Shown here: positions 1 to 10,751 of the stretch, in pieces | Position numbering within the stretch: the first letter of the stretch is position 1 | Layout: each line of letters begins with the position of its first letter | NCBI GenBank assembly: GCA_012656075.1 | Contig: JAAKBF010000012.1 | Coordinates: forward strand, 744,001-808,000 | Direction of reading: 5' to 3' | From: Phytophthora hibernalis | Taxonomy: Eukaryota > Oomycota > Peronosporomycetes > Peronosporales > Peronosporaceae | DNA length: 64,000 bases | Position numbers and translations under genes: made by a program | Notes under the pieces: model-generated | What the model was told of the DNA's origin: nothing | Databases searched by the model: none | The model's input: only the letters and a program-made list of their open reading frames with translations

Positions 1-1148
1 GTGGCGCGCGTAGTAGTTGTTTAGCATGCAGGCCTTGATGTGGCCAATGTGCAGGTATCCAGACGGCTCCGGGGAAACGCGTCACCACCTGACCCTCCAC
101 AGCATCCTTCAGAGGTGGGCAGCTACCCGATTCCTTCGCCTTCTTGGCAGCTCCAGCCGGGGCAGCCACCTTGATGGGCTTCAGGGCCTTCAGCGAGCCG
201 TCAACCTTAGAGAAGAGCGTCTGCTGCGCCTCGAGGTGCGCCAGCCAGCGCGTCACGTTCGGGAACGGCGCCAGGTCCAGTTTCTTCTGGAGCGGGGCCA
301 CGCTGGCCCACACGCCAATGTCCGCGAGGGACAGCGCGTGGCCGACAACGAACGTCTGCGTCTTGAGCACGCGGTTGAGGATCTGCAGACCACCGTCGTC
401 CTCAATGTTAGCACCGAGACGCGTCAGGGCGAAGTCCAGCCACGCGTCAATCTGCGAGGGCGGAGAGCAGCTTCCGACGCGGCCGCGTCCTTGGCGGCCA
501 CGCCGTACAGGCCCAACTCGGGCTTGGTGCGTGCCAGGAAGCGCGCGACGGCAAAGTCGCCCGACACAATGCGGCCATCCGCCAGAGTGAGCGTAGGCAC
601 TACAGCCGCGCTGGCCGCGTCACGGCCGACGTTGCGGAAGCCCGGCGCGTACTGGACTAGCTGGGCCACGACGTAACTGGCGCGCGGCAGCTGGCCGGCG
701 CTAGAGAAGAGGATGATGCCGTCGTCCTCAGCCGTGGGGTGGGCAGCTCAATGCCGGCGTGGGGCGCCTTCTTCAGAGCCTTTACCTGCGAGGGGAGCCG
801 CCGGAGCTGCTGCAGCGGGAGCGGTGGGGGCTGCAGCAGCGACTGGGGGCTCTTCGCCGGCCTTGATGGCGTGTTTCTGGGCCTTCTTGCGCTCCTTGTT
901 GAGCTCCTTCTTGGACTTTTGCTGGGGTCCTTGGGCTGCTGCTGCTCGGGCTGCGGCTTCTTCTCCTTCTTGGCCTTGGCCGGCGGACCGAAGTCTTTGC
1001 CCGTCACCTCCTTGAACTGCGTCTTGAGCGCCAGCAGCTGCGCCACGGCCGCCTTGACGTCGTCGGCCGCGGCCTTGGCCGTCTTCAGGTCGCGCACCTT
1101 GTCGCCAGCGGCCGCGATCTGCACCGTTAGCTCCGCCTCTGTCGCCAT
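1..1148 (-). CDS. Glutamyl-tRNA synthetase, N-terminal part (WHEP + GST-like + start of catalytic domain)
   Basis: Charges tRNA-Glu with glutamate in the cytosol. The start is the ATG at 1148 (MATEAELTVQ). In order come a WHEP-type helical hairpin (about residues 8-50, VRDLKTAKAAADDVKAAV), a Lys/Ala-rich linker, a GST-like domain (YVVAQLVQYAPGF and SLADIGVWASVAPLQKKL) and, at the window edge, the class I signature TRFPPEPSGYLHIGH; the catalytic core lies beyond base 1. The reading frame breaks near 925, 738 and 460. The first two sit at GGGG runs (924-927, 736-739), and one extra base in each restores the protein, so these look like base-calling errors. WHEP ahead of the GST domain differs from metazoan EPRS, where WHEP repeats link GluRS to ProRS. 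The identity is firm; whether a ProRS part follows cannot be seen. Confidence 0.88.
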
Positions 1149-1483
1149 GGCAGCGGGTAGTGTCTTGGATAAGTCTTCTTGCGCTTGAGACGGCAGAACC
1201 ACGAATGAAGCGATCTTGCTTGGCGTTAGTGCGGAGTTCCAACCCCTAATTAGTGGTTTAAATCCCCGATTTAGAGGGAACCTGATATGTGATTTTGCGT
1301 GACCCACACAAAATAGGAAAAACGCGGTATCTTGGGCGGTACCGGTATCTTGCGTACATGCACCACACGAGTTTTCTGAGCGAGCGTACGGATACCGAAC
1401 CAGAGCCGGTATACCGGTCCACTTCAACGTCCCCATTGTGTCCACATTCCATTGTGTGGTATTGCCAACCTTAAATATAGCGC
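1149..1483. other. Intergenic: GluRS promoter side and kinase 3' flank
   Basis: No convincing gene. Around 1335-1420 the sequence carries related GGTACCGGTATC / CCGGTATACCGG stretches, a small imperfect palindrome whose origin I cannot assign. Confidence 0.5.
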
Positions 1484-3481
1484 TCAGCGGATACGCAGCG
1501 AGGTGGTGGCCTTGGCCTGTGCGGCGAGTGCTTCGGGCCGTTCTCGCTTCGTCGCCGCCTTGCGCAGCCAGTGTGCCACGGCCAACGAGGTGGGGCGTGC
1601 ACTCGGGTCTGGCAGCAAGCAATCGTGCGCAAGCTTCTTAATCACCTCAGGACACGTTACACGGAACGAGGGCTTCCAGCCATCCGCCACGATCCGGTGC
1701 ACCAACGCCCCCTCGTTCGTCAACCGCGAGTCTCCGTCTTCGCTGCTGCCTTCGCCTGCTCGAGGAGGCTGAGCCCGCGCCGCCACTTTCTCGCGTTCGT
1801 AAAACGGCAGCTCGCATGTGTCAATCTCCGATAACACGATTCCAAACGCGTACACATCCGAGGCCATGGAGGTCCGTGATCCAGACACCAGTAGTTCTGG
1901 CGCCATCCACCGTCCTGTGCCACGGGCGCGAGAGCCGCATCGAGATGCACTACTATTGGTGTTCACATTCTCATCATGACCAACTGGCCCACCTGCTTCA
2001 CCATAGTCGCCACCCTCTGCAGACGGAAGGTAGCGCGAGAGACCAAAGTCTGTCAGCTTCGCGCGAAGGTTACTGCGCAGCAAAACGTTCGCGGACTTCA
2101 GATCACCGTGCACTAACGGCGGGCTCAGCGAGTGCAGATACACGAGTCCCTCGATGATGTCAATAGCCAAGCGCCATTGGTGTTTCGTCCAGGTCCAAAT
2201 GCTTTGAAACTGTTCACGACCTCCGTTCGATCCCCCTGTCAAGTTCGATGAGCAATCCCCCTTGCGCTTGACGGCGTTGAGGTATGTCCGAAGGTCGCCT
2301 CGAGGTAAATGCTCCATCACCAGCAGCATTCCACGCTCCGGGCTCATCGCTACACCACGAAACTCCACGATACGGTTATGCTCGAGCCGCGACATGATGC
2401 GGATTTCCTCTACGAAATCCAAGATCGCGCGTCGGCGTCGATAGACTGCATTGACTTCACTGCCACTGGGGACGTCTGCGAGTTCGAAGCTGCCATGACT
2501 TCATCCCGCAAGGTCTTGACCACAACTTCCTGCGATCGATGCATTGCTCGCCAGACTTCACCAGAGGCGCCAGCAGCCAGCTTCTCTTCCTTGACAATTG
2601 CATCAATGTCGATACAATGCGAGAGCAGCTCTTCGTCTTCCCAAACGGACGAAATATTCGGCAGGTCCGACAACGACATCGGACTCTCCTCCTGTAGCTC
2701 GTGACTCTGTGGGAGTTCCGTCTCCTTCTCATTTCCCGCCCTGTACGAAGCAGTGACCTCATGCTCCTGGTCAAACTGGATCGGTCGTCCCTCCTCACTC
2801 TCTGTCTTCCTCAAAAGCTTCCCTCTGCTCCTGGTTCTCGACCGCGCGGCCGAGAACAAGCCACTCGGCAGAGAATGGCGTCGCTTGCTCTTAGCAGCCG
2901 CGTCTTCGAACACAAAGTCCGGGTCGTCCTCCACGTCCTCCACGTCCTCTCGCCGCAGCGCGTAGCTCTTCATGTGGTACTTGAAGCAGTGCGTCCAGAC
3001 GCTGCAGGATTTGGTCGACACGGCCTTCAAGTGCTCCTCTTCAGGCATGTAGAACCTCTGGCTGTCTCCAGGCAGCATCAAGTTGCTCGCGCGTCGAGCC
3101 ATCGAGTCCGACGCCTCTTTGTGCAGCTCCTTGTCCTGTAGATAGCCCTGCGCCACGAAGCTGCGGTCCGCGCGGCTCGTGAGCGTCACGCGCGTGAGCA
3201 CCAGTCGACGCAGCAGCTTCCCGTTCACTGTGTCATCGTCTGAGAACACGAAGAGCGCCGCCTGCTGCGCCTTGAACACGCAGAAGCGGCGACGGTAGCG
3301 ACGGAAGATCCCGCGGCCTTCTCGACGCCACAACCAGCCGCTCAGTCGCACAGGAAGCGCCAGTGCGCGCCGGAGCCTGCGCCGCAGGGTGCTGCTCCTC
3401 CAGGTACTCGTAGATGCCCTGCTCGACGTCACGCACGCTGCGCACGGCCACAGACGCGCCGATGGTGACGCTATCGGCCAT
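1484..3481 (-). CDS. PH-domain Ser/Thr protein kinase (TKL-like)
   Basis: A signalling kinase probably recruited to membranes by a PH domain. From the ATG at 3481 a short N-terminus (MADSVTIGASVAV) leads to a PH domain (LSGWLWRREGRGIFRRYRRR), a Ser/acid-rich linker, then a kinase domain: Gly loop AAGASGEVW, lysine in VVVKTL, catalytic loop VHGDLKSANVLL (HGD in place of HRD), LTDFGLSRYL, GTGRWMAPELL, SDVYAFGIVL and the ARPT end motif. Two frame changes interrupt it. One, near 2470, is repaired by adding a base to GGGG 2468-2471. The other, near 3380, lies between the start and the PH domain and needs one base less or two more. The corrected length is divisible by three. PH-kinase fusions of this kind are common in oomycetes. 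The HGD motif keeps the catalytic Asp, so activity is plausible. Substrate unknown. Confidence 0.8.
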
Positions 3482-3756
3482 CACCTTCGATTAATACGCC
3501 CGGTTGCTACTTCGAGATGAACGGCGCGCTCTGATTGGCCACTTTCAGTTAAATAACAATAACGCTTCTGCAATCAAACACTTGAAACATATAAAAAGAG
3601 AGAGTGCATAAAATAACGAAGAAAATTTAAAGTCAGTTGAGCATTTAACTGATTCAAAATGTAACAGGATATTTGATGTTACGACTGGCAGATTTCGAAA
3701 TCCAGACGTCACCCCTTGGAGCTGCACACGTAGAAAACGCTGCTTTGTCTGCTGCC

Positions 3757-5106
3757 ATGGTGCTGTCGGCCGTGTTCATCACCGACCTGAAGGGCAAGGT
3801 CATCATCTCGCGCAACTACCGCGGGGACATCCCCATGTCGGCGTCGGCCAAGTTCACGCGCTACGTGCAGGACAGAGACGACTCGGAGCAGCGTCCGGTG
3901 TTCACGGAAGACGGCTACACGTTCGTGTATCTCAAGGCATGAGGACTATAATTTGGTCGTATCAAATGATGTATACACTATACTAACCCTCTCTTATCTG
4001 GTCACACAGCACAATAACCTGTACCTCATGACCGTAACCAAGGTGAACTCGAACGTAGCCCTCATGCTCATGTACCTCACGCGCATCTGCCAAGTGTTTC
4101 GTGACTATTTCGGAGAGCTGGAGGAGGAGAGCATCCGAGACAACTTCGTCATCATCTTTGAACTGCTGGACGAGACCATGGACCACGGCTACCCCAGACT
4201 ACGGAGGCTCGGATCCTACGTGAGTACATCACCCAGACAGGCCACCGACTGGAAGCAGCTCCACGCCCTCCAACGGCCCTCACGAACGCCGTCTCATGGC
4301 GTAGTGAAGGCATCAAGCACCGCAAGAACGAGATCTTCCTGGACGTGGTGGAGAAGCTCAACCTGCTCGTCTCGAGCAACGGCACAGTGCTGCACTCGGA
4401 GATCATTGGCGCTGTCAAGATGAAGAGCTTTCTGTCGGGGATGCCCGAGCTCAAGCTCGGCTTGAACGACAAGGCCCTGTTCGAAGCCACCGGCCGGTCC
4501 TCCAGCAAGGGAAAGGCCGTGGAGATGGAGGACATCAAGTTCCACCAGTGCGTGCGCCTTGCGCGCTTCGAGTCGGACCGCACGATCTCCTTCATCCCGC
4601 CCGATGGAGAGTTCGACCTCATGACGTACCGTCTGGCGACGCACGTCAAGCCGCTCATCTGGGTGGAAGCCGTCGTGGAGCCGCACTCGCGCTCGCGCAT
4701 CGAGTACATGATCAAGGCCAAGTCGCAGTTCAAGAGCCGCAGTATCGCCAACAACGTCGAGATCGTGATCCCGGTGCCGCCTGATGTCGACTCGCCCAGC
4801 TTCAAGTGCAGCATTGGGTCGGTCACGTATGTGCCCGACCGCGACGCCATCGTCTGGTCCATCAAGCAGTTCAATGGCTCGCGCGAGTACCTCATGCGGG
4901 CCCACTTTGGGCTGCCCAGTGTGGACAACCACGAGGCCACAGATGACTGGAAGGCCCCTATTCAGGTCAAGTTCGAGATCCCTTACTTTACAGTCTCGGG
5001 TATCCAAGTGCGCTACCTCAAGATCATCGAAAAGAGCGGTTACCAGGCACTGCCGTGGGTGCGCTACATCACGCAAAACGGCGACTACCAGTTACGTATG
5101 TCCTAG
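3757..5106 (+). CDS. AP1M: AP-1 clathrin adaptor complex, mu subunit
   Basis: Medium chain of the AP-1 adaptor that sorts cargo at the trans-Golgi network and endosomes. Exons 3757-3936 and 4010-5106; the intron of 73 nt has a GC donor (AAG|GCATGA), a perfect TACTAAC branch site at 3981-3987 and a CACACAG acceptor. The N-terminal longin domain begins MVLSAVFITDLKGKVIISRN; the mu-homology domain that binds YxxPhi signals follows (EGIKHRKNEIFLDVVEKLN), ending YQALPWVRYITQNGDYQLR, which is the AP-1 type ending. One frame break at CCCC 4192-4195 disappears with a fifth C, giving 425 aa, close to the usual length. Divergent from the PH-kinase, 275 bp apart. Very confident of family and of AP-1 rather than AP-2. 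Confidence 0.95.
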
Positions 5107-5670
5107 GCGTGCGTTCATGGTAGCAAAGCCGGAGAAGCTTTGTGCTGGACATCGCCCAGTACTTTTTAGCCAGGACTGACTGATCGTCGAGCGGAAATAC
5201 AGCAAAATTGCTCAAGCAAAGCAAGAGCGTGAAGCGAAAGACAGAACGGCAAGCATTCGGTAAGTAGAGCAGAGTAGACGCATGGAAGATGCCTGTCTTG
5301 GACTGGATACTTCCTTCATTGCTGAATGTGAACGGTGTATATGAGTAGATGCTGTGTTGTTTCGGATGTTGTTTCGGATGCTGGTTGTGATTGACATGAG
5401 CGTGGATTCAGGTGTCGTTCGCTGTTGCCCTGGCTGAGCCTGCCGTCGATCGGTCTCAGTACGTGTACTCGTCACGCCAGCGTTTGTTTTGGTTGCGCTC
5501 CCAACGATGACATTTCTGCGAGTGGCATCCACCACCAGCGATTGGAGTTGACGCCTGCGTCTTCAAATGCACTTTCTCGAGTCGGAGGTGAGGCAGCAGT
5601 TTTAATCGTCGCACGCTCTTCGTCATGCTGGGCCTTGGCAGCGGCAGTCAAGGCTCGAAGGGACGAGAAA
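5107..5670. other. 3' flank of AP-1 mu and of the convergent GIN-like gene
   Basis: The minus-strand reading from 5681 to 5472 (GSFSSLRALTAAAKAQHD...) could be a C-terminal extension of the neighbouring gene after a further frame change, but it lacks the family pattern. Nothing else recognisable. Confidence 0.4.
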
Positions 5671-6703
5671 CTACCTCGCACTCTCGGGTCCTGGCTCCAG
5701 GTAGTTTACTCTCGCAGTGCCCAAAGTGCCGACAGTCATCGACTCGGTCGTCTGCACCAATGCCGAACCTGATCCCAGAATGGCCACACGAGCATAACGC
5801 GACGTGATGTCTCCCGTGTCGATCCCTCCGCTGCCTGCAATCGCGAGCGACTGCTGTTCACATCGGCAATCATCTTCGTTCGAGACTGATGCGAGGCGAA
5901 CATTGCCTGATCCCAACACAGCCACCCCCAAGACTTGGCGTGGACAATTTTGTCGTCTGCACAATAATGGAGGAATTACCCCATCGTCCTGATGCTGCCG
6001 CGCGAATACGATCCTTGGCCACGAGTTCAGGAGATGACAGGTAGAGCTGACCACCTCTGCCTGCGAACAAGGCGACCCTACCAACATGCAGCGCTTGCTG
6101 CTGCGTCACGAATACTCGGCTTCCTAGTAATGCCGCTAGCTTGATCTTCTCATACGGGCGGTCATTCACGACGACACTCCCTTGCTCCAGGCTATCAGTC
6201 ACCACGAGAGACCCACCGCCAAACGCCCCGAGGTTGCGAAGCTCGGACGCTTCACGCACGAAGATTTCCGTCAGCAGGTGCTTCCCTGGCTCCGTTGTCT
6301 CCTCAAGTGGCCACCCACGAGGTGGTTGAGGGTCGAAGCCGATGAGCAGGTTGGAACCTCGTGCTAGAACATCGACACGCTCCAGCAGATTGTGAGCGTC
6401 ACTTGACACCCTCGCCACTGCGACAAGCTCATCAGCTCGACCACCTTGAACGTGAGCCACCTCGTCGAAAAATGAACGAGGCGCCACCGAAATGTACGTG
6501 ATCCCAGGAGTTGCCACACGCAGTTTCTCCAACGCTCCATCACCAGACACACCCCAAGTTTGCTGCACTCGCTGCTTTTCGGCGATGGGGAACTTTGGGG
6601 CCTCAATAACCCCGACGCGAACCTTGAAACTCATCGAGCGCGTCTGCGAGTGGGCGATCCTTCTGTTGCCAAAAAGCAAGCAACGACGTAGCTGTGAGTG
6701 CAT
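5671..6703 (-). CDS. GIN/DUF2807-like beta-solenoid protein with mitochondrion-like N-terminus
   Basis: Function unknown. From the ATG at 6703 the N-terminus MHSQLRRCLLFGNRRIAHSQ is rich in Arg and free of acid residues, as in mitochondrial targeting peptides; no signal peptide or C-terminal membrane segment is seen. The body has the short beta-strand and GSG rhythm of the bacterial GIN-domain family (VAVLGSGNVRLASV, SLAIAGSGGIDTGDI, VAILGSGSALVQTTES, TARVNYLEPG). The same pattern fills the four tandem proteins at 29.4-37.2 kb, so this is a dispersed, differently targeted member. The frame breaks at CCCCC 5925-5929, where one base fewer restores the pattern and gives a multiple of three with the stop at 5671. 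Family assignment is by pattern only. Confidence 0.65.
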
Positions 6704-6937
6704 CGCGAGAAGATGAGGCTTGAATTGTTGCTTGTCGTGGTGATTGGAAAGTGAGAAGCGCCAAAGCGGGATCAACGAGCGTTTGTTGGGAAGACTGAAG
6801 CACTTCAACTTGCATTCTTGTGCTTTTACCATCAATCCGCGAGCTGTCCCTTTCCTGTTAACGAGTGACGTTACCACCATTCGTGCAGAAAGCTGCTGCA
6901 TACAACACCGACAAACATATCAATTCGATTAACCATG

Positions 6938-8509
6938 TTAGAAGCGCTTCAGGCAGATATTGCTGCCGTGTTCTTCGAATTCCTGCTTGGTCACGATCCG
7001 TCCGGACAGCGCGTCAGACCCCGCCAGTGAGCAACAACCTTGCCACGCAGCGAGTATCGGACTGGAAGCAATAGACAACCATGTTAGTGAAAACAATTCC
7101 ATCCCAAACCCAGCAACAACAACCATCAACTTACTCTGACGGTTCGTGCAAGCCGATATCGAAATCGACAGACATCAGCGACCGCAAATCACGCTCGAGC
7201 CGCTGTCGGAAGTTCTTGAACTTTGTGTTACCACCGACCAGCAGAATGTTGCCATACAGAGCATCAGACAGCTCCTCGGGACACGCCTCCACGGCATGTA
7301 CGATAGTCTCTGCAAGCCCTGCCTGGTGAATGGCAATATCTGACGGGTTGAACAGCACCTCCGGCACCGTAACCATCTCGACGCCCATTCCTAGAGCCTG
7401 CTCGTTATCGTGTGCGTTCGCGGGCTGTTGTTCTTCCGTCGGTGTCTCGTCGTCATCTGTATCTTCTTGCATTTGGTCTTCACGGCACCGACCCTCAAAG
7501 GAATGGACGAAGTCAGGCAGGATCCAATGTTTACGTTGCTGTCGATCCGCGTGGTATCGCTTCAGGTCATCTTCAAATTCCATCGAGCAGTAGCACAGCG
7601 CCTCCTTCAGCTCGTTGATCACGGGCGTGTCGTCCATGACGTTCCACTGACGATACGACACGATCTCTTTCAAGTAGTTGGTCAGCAGCTTCCCTCCGAC
7701 ATTGATACGTTTCACACCAGGCAAGTAAACCTTCCCGTCAATCACCGTTACCACGTGCGTGAATGAGAAACCCGAGTCCACCACCAAATGACAAGACGAC
7801 GTCGCAAACCGCAGCGGGTCTTTGTCCACCACAGGCGGCGGGGTCGGTTGATCCACCATGTTCTTCCCTCTCTTCCTGCCTGGACTGCTCTTCACAGGCT
7901 TCTTGGCCGCCGACAGACTCTCCTGGAATTCTCGCTCCGCAAACTCCGAGTACGATAACACGCAGCTCTCGGCCGCGTTGACGCGAACATAGGACTGGAA
8001 GCCCAGCTCCTCGAACACCACTTGGTCCATAGTCTCGTTCACGACTGCAGGTGCCAATAGTGGAGCCGTCACCACCAGCGAGTGCTCTGTCGGGTCCACG
8101 TTGAGCATCTGAACAATAGTGTAACCTCAAAAGTGTCAGCCATATTTTACACTTGGTAATTGTAAGGAAACTTCAACTTGCCTCGGACGACATAAGATGC
8201 GTCCACAACTCCGACTCGACGTTCCAATTGACGCAGTAACCCCTGTCACAAATTCAGTGTACCCTCAGTATACCCTCCAACTGTACCCCCAATTCCAAGC
8301 TTAAGTCACCTTTGCACCGGCCGCAAGTAGCGCAACTTAGCACGCTGTCGCTCGAGTTCCTGCAACTTCTGGCCCATGAACACCGCCGACGGGTTCGTGG
8401 ATATACTCGCCACATGATTCGCGAGCATTGACACTGTTGAAGTCATGCCAGGCGCCACCACCGACGCCTTGAGCGTCGCCCCGCCCGCGTCCAAGCACAC
8501 CACCTTCAT
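6938..8509 (-). CDS. ARP6: Actin-related protein 6 (SWR1/SRCAP chromatin remodeller subunit)
   Basis: Nuclear actin-related protein that helps deposit the histone variant H2A.Z. Four exons: 8310-8509, 8182-8242, 7135-8108, 6938-7061 (453 codons with stop, all phases consistent). The start MKVVCLDAGGATLKASV carries the actin-fold phosphate-1 loop; LRPVQRGYCVNW, ELGFQSYVRV, LVVDSGFSFTHVV and NILLVGGNTKFKNFRQRLE are ARP6 hallmarks. The end EFEEHGSNICLKRF matches the usual EEYEEHG-ICRRKF type terminus. Introns of 73, 73 and 67 nt. The second (8109-8181) uses a GC donor (GAG|GCAAGT), the first has a CACTAAC branch site. Head-to-head with a chromodomain gene. No frame errors. Confidence 0.95.
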
Positions 8510-8645
8510 CTTGCTCAAAATTTGCGATTTGTGATTTGTATCTGCAACATTTAGCCGCAACTTATAATTTTCAAGCAACTTAACAAATTCAGATTTGATT
8601 GCCAACGGGAAACAAGGCTCAACAGCGGAGACCAAGACGTCTGCT
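8510..8645. promoter_or_regulatory. Shared promoter of ARP6 and the chromodomain gene
   Basis: Only 136 bp separate the two divergent start codons, and 85 bp if the upstream in-frame ATG at 8595 is used. The stretch has AT-rich TTGCGATTTGTGATTTGTAT and AAATTCAGATTTG elements resembling the flanking promoter region of oomycete genes. Co-regulation is inferred. Confidence 0.5.
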
Positions 8646-10261
8646 ATGCCGTCCACCGCGCGTGCCACAGCCGCTGCCCCGCCACAAGAACAGGACCGGG
8701 AGAAAGCCTTGTACGTCCTTCATTCATCGACCCCCATTTTTCCACTACCGCCCTCTGTATCGCTCACAATATTGATTTTTCTGACTGTTCCGCAGCTTCG
8801 AGACGTGGCTGCGACTCATGGAGCGCCAAAAGGACGCGGCGGACCTCACGAAGGCGCTTCAACGTGTGTTGACGCAATACGCCGACTCACCTGCTAAGTT
8901 GCAGGACGTGCGGCACCAGTCCAATCTGCTGATGGCCAACGACAAGACCCTCGCGGAGCTCGTGGCCACACTCAACGACTATTTCTTCCGGGATATCGTG
9001 CCGGCACTCAAACGGGCCAGGACCATTCCAAATATCCCCATTGCCACTCTGCAAGACCCATTGGATCGGTACCTGGAACACGGGGACGAGGGGCGGCCAT
9101 GCCGCAAGCTTTCGTGGACGATATGAGCGGCTGGGAGGCGCCAACTGGCCAGGAGACGACTCGGAGCAGGGAGACGGCTGATAGAACTACTGAAGCAGAT
9201 GACCAGTCGTCGGACGACGAGATTTCGAGCGACGCGTTCCACGACTTATTGATCTCCAACAGCTTGAAGTTCACAGCCATGCAGACGCAGGATTACTCCG
9301 CTATGATGCAGAGACGTGCTATCGAGCAACAAGCTGTGGCCCAAACTACTGGCGCTGCACCTCCGAATGCTGCTACCAATGGCAAGCAGGCCCGAATCGT
9401 GCCACCACCGATCGTGACGAACGTCTCCCCTCGAAAAACTGGGTCAACTCCACGCACGCAATCGCGAAGCTCAGACGCAGCGGCGAAAAAGGATCGCATC
9501 GGCAAACAGGCAGCTGCAAAGCTGGTGGCGGAGCGAGTGCTGGGCGTGCGTACCTACGGAAAGGCCAAGGAGTACATGATTAGCTGGCAAGGAGTAACTG
9601 TGCCGCTATGGATTGCGCGCCGCAAAGCCCCGAACAAGCAAAAGAGCTGATAGACCAGTATTTAGCGGAGCTGCGCGCCCGTGGTACCACATTAACCAAC
9701 CAACGCGACGCAGCCAAGATCCGGAAAGGGAAGAAGAAGAATGGAACTAACCAGCGGGCCGCGGCTGGAGGTGGCATGGAATTTTACACTGTCGACCACA
9801 TCGTTAACCATCGCGTGCTCTCCAACAAGCGGCAATATCTTGTGCGGTGGGAAAACTATGACGAGAGTGAAGACACATGGGAGAATGCCGACAAACTGCG
9901 CGCGGATGTACCTGATATTGTCGACGCCTACGAGAAGGAACTGCAGCGCGCCAATGCTCGAGATGAGGCATTTCACTCGGCCATGTCGGAGCTGCATCGA
10001 GATGAGTCAGCAGGATCTAAGTCTACGACGAAAAAGCGGAAAAGTAGCAAGAGTAAAAAGCAGGTTTCGTTGAGAGGAGACCAAGCTGATGGCGAGCATG
10101 GCAAGGAAAAGCGTCGGCGAGTTTCCGTGGGTGACGCCGAAGACAAGAGCAATGCGAATGATGAAGGTAATACAAGCGAAGACGATTATCTGTTCGACTT
10201 GGAAGAGGCAGAGCTGGAAGAATTCGCTGAAAATGAGTTTTCTGACAAGCTCAATAATTGA
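8646..10261 (+). CDS. Chromodomain protein
   Basis: Probable nuclear reader of methylated histones. Exons 8646-8710 and 8796-10261 with an 85-nt GT-AG intron (GCCTT|GTACGT...CCGCAG|CTTCG). The N-terminal half is helical (TWLRLMERQKDAADLTKAL, VRHQSNLLMANDKTLAELV); the chromodomain follows (FYTVDHIVNHRV, QYLVRWENYDESEDTWE), retaining the aromatic cage type residues. A Lys/Arg-rich, nuclear-localisation-like segment (TTKKRKSSKSKKQ) and an acidic C-terminus close it. Two frame breaks, near 9083-9093 and at CCCC 9628-9631, are each repaired by adding one G or C to a run of four, which gives 510 aa. An earlier start at 8595 (MIANGKQ) is possible. I cannot place it in a named complex. Confidence 0.78.
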
Positions 10262-10751
10262 TCAAGAACAGGGAAACCAACGGAGATTTTGATGAAGTGC
10301 CATAATTATAAGGCATTGATGACAATGATGCTGACACGATGATATTTTCTTAGTTGGCGTAAATGCTGCGTCGATAGTTGAGATCTTTCACCTTGCATTG
10401 AAGTGAACTGTCCCATACGTACAAGTTCAGCAGTATGCAATATAGGGGTGGAAGTCCAAACTTATCTAGCAAGTCAACAACCGTCGTTGTCGAGGGAGCT
10501 CACGTTGTACTGATGAACGGTTTCCTGTGATGGTACAATCTGCTGACACCCCAAGAAACGGAACACATCCGTCTGCTTTCTACCCGGAAGCGGCAATTTT
10601 TGCTTGAACTCCCCATCGGGGAAGAGGTGATGCAGGACGGGGTCCTATTTGTTGATAACGTCGAGGACAACAGTAGATTTAATCTATTCTTGATAACTTC
10701 AACATGTAAGTCGCGTCCCTTCGCGGAAGATGGCTACATTTGTGGCACATC
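10262..10751. other. Intergenic with a coding-like relic
   Basis: About 10486-10710 translates on the plus strand to a protein-like string (VVVEGAHVVLMNGF, stop, WYNLLTPQETEHIRLL, LLELPIGEEVMQDG) broken by one TGA. It has no family I recognise and may be a pseudogene fragment or upstream exon material. The rest is empty. Confidence 0.35.

Noticed and set aside
1..1622. Metazoan-type bifunctional glutamyl-prolyl-tRNA synthetase
   Set aside because: The WHEP unit is N-terminal and no ProRS part is visible; nothing in the window supports the fusion.
4180..4430. Programmed ribosomal frameshift in AP-1 mu and other genes
   Set aside because: No slippery heptamer common to the sites; the shifts hit unrelated housekeeping genes and are all explained by one missing base in a short homopolymer.
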